From the NCBI GenBank assembly GCA_910578965.1, contig CAJTSP010000143.1, forward strand, positions 1 through 6,404: a stretch of DNA of 6,404 nucleotides, written 5' to 3'. How positions within the stretch are numbered: position 1 is the first letter of the stretch; every line of letters starts with the position of its first letter. This document shows, one piece after another, positions 1 through 6,296 of this stretch. The notes beneath the pieces are model-generated. The model did not search any database. It saw nothing but the letters and a program-made list of their open reading frames with translations, and was not told the DNA's origin. Source of the DNA: an uncultured Oscillospiraceae bacterium. Its GTDB lineage: Bacteria; Bacillota; Clostridia; Oscillospirales; Ruminococcaceae. A program made the translations under genes and the position numbers.

Positions 1-346
1 GGGCAAGCTCCATCCCGCCCCCCATGGCATAGCCGTTGACCGCCGCAATGGTAGGCTTGCGGGACGCGCTGAGGATGTGGAAGATGTCCTCCTCATAATC
101 CATGCAGTAGTCCACGCACGCCTCGCTCGTCAGCTCGGTAAAGGCCTTGAGGTCTGCGCCGGTGCAGAAGGCCCGCCCGCTCCCGGTCAGCACCAGGGCG
201 CGCAGCTCATGGTCCCGGGAGTAGCCCCGCAAAATTTCGGTCAGCTCGGCCAGGATGTCCTGGTTGAGGCAGTTCAGGGTTTTTTCAAAGGTAATCTGCA
301 CCAGCAGCACCCGGCCGTGCCGCTCGGTGCGCACAAACTCACTCAT
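1..346 (-). CDS. Enoyl-CoA hydratase/isomerase (crotonase) family protein, N-terminal 115 residues, cut by window edge
   Basis: This is the N-terminal part of a crotonase-superfamily enzyme, which acts on acyl-CoA thioesters in the cytoplasm (hydration, isomerisation or related reactions). I translated it by hand from ATG at 346-344; the frame is open to base 1. Family motifs are clear: RALVLTGSGRAFCTGADLK at residues 49-67, the first half of the oxyanion hole, and AAVNGYAMGGGMELA at 101-115, the second half. Glu113 aligns with the first catalytic glutamate of hydratases (Glu144 of rat enoyl-CoA hydratase). The second catalytic position lies beyond the window, so hydratase, isomerase and other activities cannot be separated. 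The start is supported by AAGGGGAAAG about 8 bases upstream; an ATG four bases further up is out of frame and stops at once. It sits 17 bases after the SDR gene and is probably the sixth gene of the operon. A full-length protein would be about 260 residues. Confidence 0.92.
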   Translation of the reverse strand, partial: MSEFVRTERHGRVLLVQITFEKTLNCLNQDILAELTEILRGYSRDHELRALVLTGSGRAFCTGADLKAFTELTSEACVDYCMDYEEDIFHILSASRKPTIAAVNGYAMGGGMELA

Positions 347-363
347 GCATCTTTCCCCTTTCC

Positions 364-1110
364 TCAGCGATTCAAAAGCGTATAACCGCCATCCACCGGG
401 ATGGCTGCCCCCGTAAGCGCACGCGAGGTTGCCAACAGCAGATAAACCTCCGTAAGCTCCTCCATATCCACAAAGCTGCCCATAGGGATCTGCCGCAGCC
501 AGCCCTCCTTGAGCCCCTCCGGGATATTGCCCTCCATATAGGGAGTGTACACAAAGCCGGGGCAGACCGCATTGACGCAAACCCGGGGCGCCAGCTCCAG
601 CGCCAGGTTTTTGGTAAAGCTGACGACCCCTGCCTTGGCGGCGCAGTATCCCATGATGCCGGGCCGGCCGGAATCGAACATGCCCCGGATCGAGGCGGTG
701 TTTACGATCCAGCCCTCCTTCCCCATCAGGGGCACGGCGTATTTGGAGCAGAGGATTGTGCTCATCAGGTTGACCTCTAGGTCGCGGCGCAGGCTGTCCC
801 CGGTCAAATCCCGGAAGCCTACATTGAAGGTGCGCCCCGCGTTGTTGATTAAAATATCCAGCCGGCCGTATTCCTTTTGCACAAGCTCAAACAGCCGGCA
901 GACCTCCTCCTCTTTGCCGAGGTCCGCCCGGAACGCAGCGGCATGCCCGCCGGCAGAGGAAATCTCCTCCTCCAGCGTTTTGGCCCCCGTGCCGTTGGAG
1001 CGGTAGGCAAAGATGACGTCTGCGCCCTCCCGGGCGAACCGCCGCACAAGGGCCTTCCCGATGCCGGAGGAGCCGCCGGTAATCAGCGCCGTTTTCCCCT
1101 TCAGTTTCAC
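364..1110 (-). CDS. SDR-family NAD(P)-dependent oxidoreductase (FabG-like), 248 aa
   Basis: This is a classical short-chain dehydrogenase/reductase, a cytoplasmic enzyme interconverting a hydroxyl and a ketone with NAD(P)H. From the GTG start, the cofactor motif TGGSSGIG is at residues 11-18, NNAG at 89-92 and the structural/catalytic Asn at 114. The catalytic triad is Ser140, Tyr155 and Lys159 (YCAAK), with PG at 184-185 and the usual VDGGY near the C-terminus. Arg37 just after the second beta strand (AYRSN) suggests a preference for NADP(H); this is inference. The frame is open upstream to an ATG at 1167, but that start lies inside the isomerase gene. GTG at 1110-1108 follows AGGGGGG by about 8 bases and gives the normal family length (about 250). 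It starts 16 bases after the isomerase stop. FabG-like sequences include sugar, sugar-acid and 3-oxoacyl reductases; the context favours a catabolic polyol/keto-sugar or acyl-CoA substrate, but none is proven. Confidence 0.95.
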   Translation of the reverse strand: MKLKGKTALITGGSSGIGKALVRRFAREGADVIFAYRSNGTGAKTLEEEISSAGGHAAAFRADLGKEEEVCRLFELVQKEYGRLDILINNAGRTFNVGFRDLTGDSLRRDLEVNLMSTILCSKYAVPLMGKEGWIVNTASIRGMFDSGRPGIMGYCAAKAGVVSFTKNLALELAPRVCVNAVCPGFVYTPYMEGNIPEGLKEGWLRQIPMGSFVDMEELTEVYLLLATSRALTGAAIPVDGGYTLLNR

Positions 1111-1126
1111 TTGCGGACCCCCCTTT

Positions 1127-2509
1127 TTATTTGTTGTAGCAGAGATACCCGATGCCGGTGATCTCACAAAAATGCTTCAGGACATCCTTATAGCTGCCGT
1201 AAACCGTGTGCAGGTGGTTGGCGTTCATCGTTTCAAAAAACTGCTCATAGTCAATGTCGGCACGGATAAACTGGGTGGGGTAGCTGTAATTTGTTTTGCG
1301 CAGCTCCTCGCGGTCCTGCTCGTAGGTTTCGCCCTCAAAGCATGCCAGCAGATAGCGGCCATCCCTGCGGATCATACGGGCGCAGGTAATTTTGCCCGCT
1401 CGGGCCACCACCTGGGTAGCCGCCCCGCCGGCCTCGCCAAAGACATGGGGCAGCAGGTGGGTCTCCTCAAGGGCATGCACAGGGTCTTTGGGGTCGGCAA
1501 AATACGGGGCCATGCTGCCGCAGTTGGCAAGGATGAACTCTTTTTCCTCCCCGCTGAAATAGCGGATGTCCACAAGGCAGGAGGGGGCGCCGCCCGCGCA
1601 GAGCGAGAGGATGCGCATGGTGAGCGCGCCGTCGCAGTCGCACTCGCAGGAGGTGGGGATAGGCTCCTTTTCGCCGTCGGCGTCCAGGCTGTTGTTGAGC
1701 AGCGAAACGCCCAGGCACTGCAGCACAAAATGGTCGCTCATATCGGGCTGGCACTTAACCCCCATGAAATTGTAGCAGTGCTCTTTTGCAATATCCTTGA
1801 GGGCCAGGTAGCTGCGCACCTGCAACTCCAGCTTTTTCTCGTCGTCGTAACGGACGGTAAAATGCTCCTTGACCCAATCGAGGTGTTTTTTGACCCTGGC
1901 AGGCTCCAGTGCCTCGGCGCGCCAAACGATCTCGTACTGGTCGCAGTGGTCAAACTCGGTACCAAACAGGTTCTGCCACTGGGTGGGGTCGGCCACGGTG
2001 GTGCCGATGCCGATGCTGCGCCCGCCGATCATCCCATAGCTGCTGCGCTTGAGCCCCTCGGCCACGGCGACCGCATCCAGCATATCCCGCACCTTTTTTG
2101 CCACGGCGGGCTCGCCGATGTCCCCAATAACCCTCACGGCGGGCTTGCCTACCTGGCTCAGCAGGCCGCTGGTTGCCAACAGCGCCACCGTGCTGGAGCT
2201 GTCCTTACGGGTATTGCCAAACACCACCACCGGGTACGGGGTAGCCGCCGCTACCCGCAAAGCCAGGTTGGGGGTTACCCAGATGGGGATGTGGATCACC
2301 ACCTGGGTAATCAGCCGGCGGCGGATTTCGTCTGCGGCGGCAAGAGCCTCGTCAATGCTGAACACAACCGCCGGGGCGTAAACGTCATAGTACTTTTTTA
2401 GCCCGGCAATGAGCTTTTCGGTTTCTTCCTTTGCAATATGCTCGCGGGTGGCATAAAAGGGCCTGCGGCAATCTCCCAGCGAGACGACCGCGATCTGATT
2501 TTTTTTCAT
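1127..2509 (-). CDS. L-fucose isomerase-like sugar isomerase (L-fucose/L-arabinose isomerase family), 460-461 aa
   Basis: This is a member of the FucI/AraA-type aldose-ketose isomerase family (COG2407-like), cytoplasmic metal-dependent enzymes. In 461-residue numbering, the N-terminal domain carries GGRSIGIGTTVADPTQW (163-179) and FGTEFDHCDQYEIV (183-196). The metal-binding region has PTSCECDCDGALTMRIL (286-302), where Glu290 and then Asp315 (LVDIRY) keep the spacing of the E. coli FucI ligands Glu337 and Asp361. NHLHTVYG near the C-terminus (432-439) supplies the expected His433. The protein is much shorter than E. coli FucI (591 aa) but typical of the shorter FucI-like group, for which the sugar is usually unknown. 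Two adjacent ATG codons (2512 and 2509) are possible. The AGAAGGA site lies only 2 bases from the first and 5 from the second, so I prefer 2509. The frame crosses an intact A8 run directly after the start. It lies 26-29 bases after dctM. No kinase or aldolase of the fucose pathway is in the window, so fucose itself is not established. Confidence 0.94.
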   Translation of the reverse strand: MKKNQIAVVSLGDCRRPFYATREHIAKEETEKLIAGLKKYYDVYAPAVVFSIDEALAAADEIRRRLITQVVIHIPIWVTPNLALRVAAATPYPVVVFGNTRKDSSSTVALLATSGLLSQVGKPAVRVIGDIGEPAVAKKVRDMLDAVAVAEGLKRSSYGMIGGRSIGIGTTVADPTQWQNLFGTEFDHCDQYEIVWRAEALEPARVKKHLDWVKEHFTVRYDDEKKLELQVRSYLALKDIAKEHCYNFMGVKCQPDMSDHFVLQCLGVSLLNNSLDADGEKEPIPTSCECDCDGALTMRILSLCAGGAPSCLVDIRYFSGEEKEFILANCGSMAPYFADPKDPVHALEETHLLPHVFGEAGGAATQVVARAGKITCARMIRRDGRYLLACFEGETYEQDREELRKTNYSYPTQFIRADIDYEQFFETMNANHLHTVYGSYKDVLKHFCEITGIGYLCYNK

Positions 2510-2538
2510 CATGTTCCTTCTTTCCTATGTTTGCGGCC

Positions 2539-3804
2539 TCAGCCGAAAATGCTGCCGATCTGCGGGAAGAAAGCCAGCAGGATTACTACCACAAGCGAAA
2601 CCGAAATGTAGGGCAGGGTGGATTTGAATGCGCGTTGGATCGGCATATTGGCAATTTTGGAGCCAAGCATCAGGCAGACGCCGTAGGGCGGGGTAATCTG
2701 GCCGATGGCCAGGGTGATGGTGATAACGAGGCCCAACTGCACCGAGGTGATTCCCACGGATTCGGCCGCCTTGAGCAGGATCGGCGCAAAGAGGATGATC
2801 GCCGGGATGGCGTCCATAAAGGTGCCCAGGAACAAATAGAGCAGGATGGCCATGAGCATAAAGACAATATAGTTGTTGACATAGTTGGCAAAAAACACCC
2901 GCACAAGGGCCGAGAGGTTGTAGTAGGCAAGCAGTTGGCCCATGGCGTTGGCGGCCGCCAGCGCAAACAACGATACCGAGTTGAGCAGCAGGGTATCCAC
3001 CAGCAGCGGGGGAAGGTCCTTGAGCTTGATGGTACGGAAAACGCCCATGCCCAGCACCAGGGCATACACGCAGGCCACGCAGGCAGACTCGGTGGCGGTC
3101 ATGACGCCGCCCAAAACGCCGCCCAGAATGATAACCGGGGTGAGCAGGCCCGGGATACTGCTGACGGCAATTTTAGCAACCTGCTTAAGGCCCTTTTTTT
3201 CGCTGGCCGGGAAGCCTCTTTTCTTGCCGATCAGCCAGATCATCAGCATCTGCCCGCCGCCAATGAGGATGCCGGGAACAATGCCGCCCATGAACAAGGC
3301 GCTGATGGAGCAACTGGCAATGCTGCTGTAAACCACCATCGGGATACTGGGAGGGATGATGACCCCCAGCGTGGAGGAGGAAACGGTAACGCCTACGGCG
3401 GTTTCCTTGTCGTACCCCGCTTCCTCCATGCCGGGGATGAGAATCTTGCCGATGCCGGCAGTGTCGGCCTGGGAGGAGCCGGATATGCCGGCAAAGATCA
3501 TTGAGACCAGCACGTTGGCATAGGCCATGCCGCCCCGGATGTGGCCGACCATGGCCAGGCAGAAATTGACCAACTGCTGGGAAATGTTGCCCATGTTCAT
3601 GAGGTTCGCCGCCATGATGAACATCGGGACGGCCAGCAGGGTAAAGGAATTCAGGCCGCTGAGCATGCGCTGGGTAACGGCGGTCAGGTCCACATTGGGC
3701 ACAAAGGCCATGCCAAACAGGGTGGTGGTAAGCAGCCCGTAGGCAATGGGCAGGCCCATCACCAGCAATACGATGAACAGGACCACACTCAATAACATAA
3801 TCAT
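2539..3804 (-). CDS. dctM: TRAP transporter large permease subunit (DctM family), 421 aa
   Basis: This is the main membrane subunit of a tripartite ATP-independent periplasmic (TRAP) transporter. It is a sodium- or proton-coupled permease that takes substrate from the DctP-type binding protein, and it works in the cytoplasmic membrane. The protein is hydrophobic throughout, with about 11-12 predicted membrane segments. It has diagnostic family blocks: AVPMFIMAANLMNMG near residue 60, MIFAGISGSSQADTAGIG near 105-122, the GYDKETAVGVTVSSSTLGVIIPPSIP stretch around 135-160, LGTFMDAIPAI in the second half and IGQITPPYGVCL near residue 370. The length matches the family (about 425). An upstream ATG at 3837 would add 11 hydrophilic residues from inside the preceding gene. 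The ATG at 3804 has GGAGGA 8 bases upstream and starts one base after the dctQ stop (TGA C ATG), indicating translational coupling. The frame is intact, unlike its two upstream partners. Confidence 0.97.
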   Translation of the reverse strand: MIMLLSVVLFIVLLVMGLPIAYGLLTTTLFGMAFVPNVDLTAVTQRMLSGLNSFTLLAVPMFIMAANLMNMGNISQQLVNFCLAMVGHIRGGMAYANVLVSMIFAGISGSSQADTAGIGKILIPGMEEAGYDKETAVGVTVSSSTLGVIIPPSIPMVVYSSIASCSISALFMGGIVPGILIGGGQMLMIWLIGKKRGFPASEKKGLKQVAKIAVSSIPGLLTPVIILGGVLGGVMTATESACVACVYALVLGMGVFRTIKLKDLPPLLVDTLLLNSVSLFALAAANAMGQLLAYYNLSALVRVFFANYVNNYIVFMLMAILLYLFLGTFMDAIPAIILFAPILLKAAESVGITSVQLGLVITITLAIGQITPPYGVCLMLGSKIANMPIQRAFKSTLPYISVSLVVVILLAFFPQIGSIFG

Positions 3805-3805
3805 G

Positions 3806-4338
3806 TCAATTTTCCTCCAACAGCTTGTCGGCCTCATTCTTGATCTTGCGGGTAGACGGGTCCTGCAGGAATTTCAGCATCTGCTCGATCACATACAAAA
3901 CGCTCGTGCCGCCGGAAATCGGCAGGCAGATCCACAGCCAGATCTTGCTGACCGTAAACATCGACCCAAACCGCCAGGTGTAGAACATGGCGGACAGCCG
4001 GACGCCGTGGATCAGCATGATGACGCTGCACATCAGCAGGATGCACAGGCAGATAAACTCATTGATCCAAAACAGTTGCCGGTAAATTTTTCCGCGATAC
4101 CCGCAAACCGGTAGTGCTCGTTGCGGCGCAGCATGACCGGCGCGCCCATAAAGGCCGCCCAAATAAAGGCGGTAGTGGATATTTCTTCTGTAAAATAAGC
4201 GGCCCAGCCGGTAAAGCGGGACACTACCTGATAGGCAACCATCAGGATGAAGATGCTCAGAGCCGCGCAGCCCACAATGATCTGGAGCTTTTCCACCCAG
4301 TCGTTCAGCTTTTTCATCCCGGCAACCAATGTTTTCGT
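3806..4338 (-). pseudogene. dctQ: TRAP transporter small permease subunit (DctQ family), interrupted by a -1 frame change; start codon possibly ACG
   Basis: This is the small, four-helix membrane subunit that partners DctM in TRAP transporters. The gene is split over two frames. The first (from TTG 4329) encodes residues up to about 82, with two membrane segments and the family-typical RRNEHYRF motif, then runs on to a false stop at 4033. The second frame, from about 4087 to the TGA at 3806, continues naturally with KIYRQLFWINEFICLC, two more membrane segments and a charged tail ending ADKLLEEN. The switch falls at an A5 run (4091-4087); one more A would join the halves into about 174-177 residues, the usual DctQ size. 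The start is also odd. GGAGGA at 4350-4345 is followed after 6 bases by ACG AAA ACA TTG, in frame with the protein, where ATG would be expected. The alternatives TTG 4329 and ATG 4317 lie 15 and 27 bases from that site. Sequence error, true decay or recoding are all possible. Confidence 0.88.
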
Positions 4339-4344
4339 AACTAT

Positions 4345-4350
4345 TCCTCC
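4345..4350 (-). promoter_or_regulatory. Ribosome binding site of dctQ, ideally spaced from an ACG codon
   Basis: GGAGGA is followed by ATAGTT and then ACG AAA ACA TTG, in frame with DctQ. Six bases is ideal spacing, so ACG at 4338-4336 occupies the expected start position. ACG is only a weak start codon in bacteria. TTG 4329 is the nearest conventional alternative, at a poor 15-base spacing. Confidence 0.6.
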
Positions 4351-4359
4351 TTTTGAAAG

Positions 4360-4388
4360 GTGCCGGGGCAGCCTTTCTGCCCCGGCAC
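4360..4388 (-). terminator. Intercistronic GC-rich stem-loop between dctP and dctQ
   Basis: A perfect 12-bp inverted repeat, GTGCCGGGGCAG and CTGCCCCGGCAC, encloses a 5-base loop. In the minus-strand transcript the stem is followed by CTTTCAAAAGG, not a U-run, so it is not a textbook intrinsic terminator. Stem-loops in this position are well known after genes for binding proteins in transport operons. There they protect the upstream mRNA from 3' exonucleases or partly attenuate downstream genes, so that binding protein exceeds permease. That role is inferred here. The loop bases plus one stem base (GAAAGG, transcript sense) can alternatively pair with CCTTTC just after the stem, which lies directly before the dctQ ribosome binding site. 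Confidence 0.6.
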
Positions 4389-4434
4389 ACAGGATCCATT
4401 CGCGGTTTTTGCTGGCAACCCGCCTTTACAGGGC

Positions 4435-5495
4435 TCAGCCCATTGCCTTGATGGCGTCGTAGCCCTGGGTAACGCCCAGCTTGTCGGCGATCTCGTCCAG
4501 GATGGGGGCGGCGATGGCCGCAAACTCGGATCCGTCCACCTCGATAAACTCCACGCCGGCGTCCTCCAGCTCCTTGCGGCAGGTGTCGGCATAGGAGATG
4601 TCGTAATCCCACTGCTCAGACTCACAGTACCGGCCGGCCTCGTCTACCCAAGCCTTCTGCTCATCGGTGAGGGAATTGTACTTATTGGAACCCATCAGCA
4701 AAAAGCGGGTAGCGTAATCGTGCTGGGTCAGGGTAACGTAGGGCGCAGGCTCATAGAATTTCATGCTCAGGATGTTGGCGATGTCGTTCTCGGCACTGTC
4801 GATCACGTTGTTCTGCAGGCCCGAGTAAATCTCGTTATACGCCACGGCGGTGGGGGTGCAGCCATAGGCAGACCACAGCGCAAACACGTTCTCGGACTGC
4901 TTGACCCGGATGGTCAGGCCGTTCATATCCTCCAGGCTCTTGACCGGATGGGTGCAGAAGAGGCTGCGAATCCCGCACATATAATACGAAAGCACATGGA
5001 AGGCGCCGTTGTTGTTCACAAAGTCGGCAAAGTAACCGCCCACCTCATCGCTGGCAATGCACTTTTTCCAGTGATCCAGGTTGTTATAGATAAAGGGCAG
5101 GGCCAAAAAGTCCACCTGGGGAACCGCGCTGGACAGATCGCCAGGGGAAACCACGATGACGTCCACCGTGTTGGAGGCGACCTTCTCGATCAGTTCGGTC
5201 TCGTCGCCGCCCAGCTCGCCGTTGGGGTGAATCTCAACCGTCATGGTACCGCCGGAGAGCTCTTCCAGCTTCTCTTTGAACTTGAGCATGCCATAGTGAT
5301 ACGAGCTGTCCTCATTGTTGACATGAGCGGCAATCAGGGTAACCTCCGGGGCGGCCGCCCCGCCGCCGGCCGCCGGCGTGCTTGCGGCGTCCCCGCCACC
5401 AGCAGCCGGAGCCGAAGACCCGGAACCGCCGCAGGCAGCCAGAGAAAGCGCCATGACCATTGCGAGTACAAGTGCGATCCATTTTTTGCGTTCAT
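4435..5495 (-). CDS. dctP: TRAP transporter solute-binding lipoprotein (DctP family), with a -1 frame change at an A6 run near the start
   Basis: This is the extracytoplasmic substrate-binding subunit of the TRAP transporter, lipid-anchored outside the membrane. The continuous frame from ATG 5460 encodes 341 residues. It has a short hydrophobic stretch ending in the lipobox LAAC (Cys10), a Gly/Ala/Ser/Pro linker to about residue 38, then the DctP fold. Family features are HPNGELGGDETELIEKV (78-94), VDFLALPFIY (116-125), the conserved carboxylate-binding-type Arg185 in GLTIRVKQSE, and GLQNNVIDSAEN (214-225). The true start is almost certainly ATG 5495, preceded by AAGGAG at 7 bases. ATG 5460 has no ribosome binding site and would give a signal peptide without its charged end. 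From 5495 the frame is MNAKN; one extra A in the run at 5487-5482 would give MNAKKW followed by IALVLAMVMALSLAAC, a classic lipoprotein signal (353 residues in all). Arg185 favours a carboxylate-bearing ligand, as in known TRAP systems; the ligand itself is unknown. Confidence 0.94.
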
Positions 5496-5502
5496 TTTCC
5501 TT

Positions 5503-5508
5503 CTCCTT
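5503..5508 (-). promoter_or_regulatory. Ribosome binding site that fixes the dctP start at 5495
   Basis: AAGGAG on the minus strand lies 7 bases before ATG 5495. The only in-frame ATG of the long dctP reading frame (5460) has no comparable site. This site therefore argues that translation begins at 5495 in the frame that does not directly join the rest of dctP. Confidence 0.75.
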
Positions 5509-5663
5509 TTTTCAAATTATTCATGCCTCCTGCAAGGCAATGAAACCTGTCAGCCACCCTACTCCCTGTTTTTGGCAAGCACCGGTAGGGCGGGGCACGA
5601 AACATGCATCCATCCTGCATAGTGGTCATGTCCCGAGGCGCTCCTGCGCAGGGCGGTGGGGAA

Positions 5664-5672
5664 AATATAGCA
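5664..5672 (-). promoter_or_regulatory. Candidate extended -10 promoter element for the operon
   Basis: The minus strand reads TGCTATATT, which is a TGn extended -10 motif followed by TATATT (five of six matches to TATAAT). No good -35 hexamer sits 16-18 bases upstream, which extended -10 promoters can tolerate. A start about 7 bases downstream would give a leader of about 160 bases before dctP. This is a motif match only. Confidence 0.4.
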
Positions 5673-5748
5673 GGGCTTACCGGGCAAGGGCGGCAAGGTG
5701 GGTCCCTTACGATGCCTGTACCACCTGAACGAGAGCCGTGCCGAAATT

Positions 5749-5764
5749 TGGCAATCGATTTCCA
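5749..5764. promoter_or_regulatory. Operator-like 16-bp near-palindrome, copy 1 (proximal)
   Basis: TGGCAATCGATTTCCA is identical in three places upstream of dctP. It is a palindrome around the central CG except for one mismatched pair (C/T at positions 4 and 13). The core AATCGATT fits the AAnCGnTT pattern of LacI/GalR-family operators such as PurR sites. This copy lies about 80 bases upstream of the candidate -10 and about 255 bases upstream of the dctP start. The regulator is not in the window. Confidence 0.6.
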
Positions 5765-5933
5765 TCTGCAAAAAAGCTCCTCCACGCCTTACCGATCAGC
5801 CTTTTGCTGTTTATAAGCCAGGGGTTTTTGATTTACCCGGATTTTTGCACTGGGAGCCGGCATTCCACATTTCTCCAATGTGCTCCTGCGCCTGCCTGTG
5901 TCGCTGCGTCGCCTAATGCCGGGCTATCGCTGG

Positions 5934-5941
5934 ACTATATA
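5934..5941 (-). promoter_or_regulatory. Weak alternative -10 element next to the middle operator-like repeat
   Basis: The minus strand reads TATATAGT. Taking TATAGT as the -10 hexamer, CTGGAA 17 bases upstream is a poor -35. The operator-like repeat at 5946-5961 would then overlie the spacer and reach into the -35, a layout typical of repression. The match is weak and could be chance in an AT-richer patch. Confidence 0.2.
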
Positions 5942-5945
5942 CGAT

Positions 5946-5961
5946 TGGCAATCGATTTCCA
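5946..5961. promoter_or_regulatory. Operator-like 16-bp near-palindrome, copy 2 (middle)
   Basis: This is an exact second copy of TGGCAATCGATTTCCA, 197 bases from copy 1. Its left flank adds a further inverted repeat, CGATTG-G-CAATCG (5942-5954). It abuts a TATATAGT box on the minus strand. Confidence 0.6.
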
Positions 5962-6272
5962 GCTCTGAAAACTCCCTTCATTTTTTGGCTTGGCCCCTCT
6001 TTGCGAGCCCTTTATGGGGCTATCGATAAAGCCATCCCGCCGAAAAATCCCGGCGCCTTGTCCCGCCAAATCTCACCAAAACACTTGCTAAGGCAGGAAA
6101 GCGCTACCCGCGCTCTTTGTTTGCCAAAAGCTTTCTTGTTCCTGCGGGGGTTGGTTTGTCAGCAGCCCCCTTTATCTGCCAAGGCCTTATGCGCAGGGGC
6201 TTTTATATATCCCATGCCCCCATGCCGTTTGGGATCATCGAAAGCGGTATTAACCATACAAGCCGGGATTCT

Positions 6273-6290
6273 CCGCTGCCTGCGCAGCGG
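6273..6290. repeat. Perfect 7-bp stem-loop beside operator-like copy 3
   Basis: CCGCTGC and GCAGCGG flank a CTGC loop. GATT and AATC just outside can extend the stem across a 2-base internal mismatch. No U-run follows on either strand, so a terminator role is not supported. It lies 6 bases from the operator-like repeat at 6297. Confidence 0.45.
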
Positions 6291-6296
6291 CCAATC

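Noticed and set aside
1013..2401. A 462-codon plus-strand open frame opposite the isomerase gene
   Set aside because: It is antisense to a gene with clear family motifs. Its translation is rich in His/Gln/Gly with no recognisable domain, as expected from the complement of GC-rich coding DNA.
1127..2512. Naming the isomerase fucI or araA
   Set aside because: It has the shared metal-ligand pattern but is about 130 residues shorter than E. coli FucI. There are no fucose or arabinose pathway partners in view, so a specific symbol would overclaim.
2431..3504. A 357-codon plus-strand open frame opposite dctM
   Set aside because: Its translation is low-complexity and very rich in Asp/Gln/Gly/His, the mirror of a hydrophobic permease. 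It has no motif and no supporting ribosome binding site.
4360..4388. A full intrinsic terminator after dctP
   Set aside because: The stem is strong, but no U-run follows in the minus-strand transcript and the dctQ ribosome binding site comes about ten bases later. Attenuation or mRNA stabilisation is more likely.
4360..5622. A 420-codon plus-strand open frame opposite dctP
   Set aside because: It is antisense to a clear DctP protein, no family features are seen, and it runs through the intercistronic hairpin and the dctP promoter side.
5492..5785. A 97-codon minus-strand open frame just upstream of dctP (Cys- and Pro-rich)
   Set aside because: It overlaps the dctP leader, ribosome binding site, candidate -10 and operator copy 1. 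It has no recognisable domain and no good ribosome binding site, so I treat it as chance.
6211..6226. A tandem duplication of CCCATGCC
   Set aside because: Two copies of an 8-base unit in GC-rich DNA are easily chance, and nothing else marks the spot.
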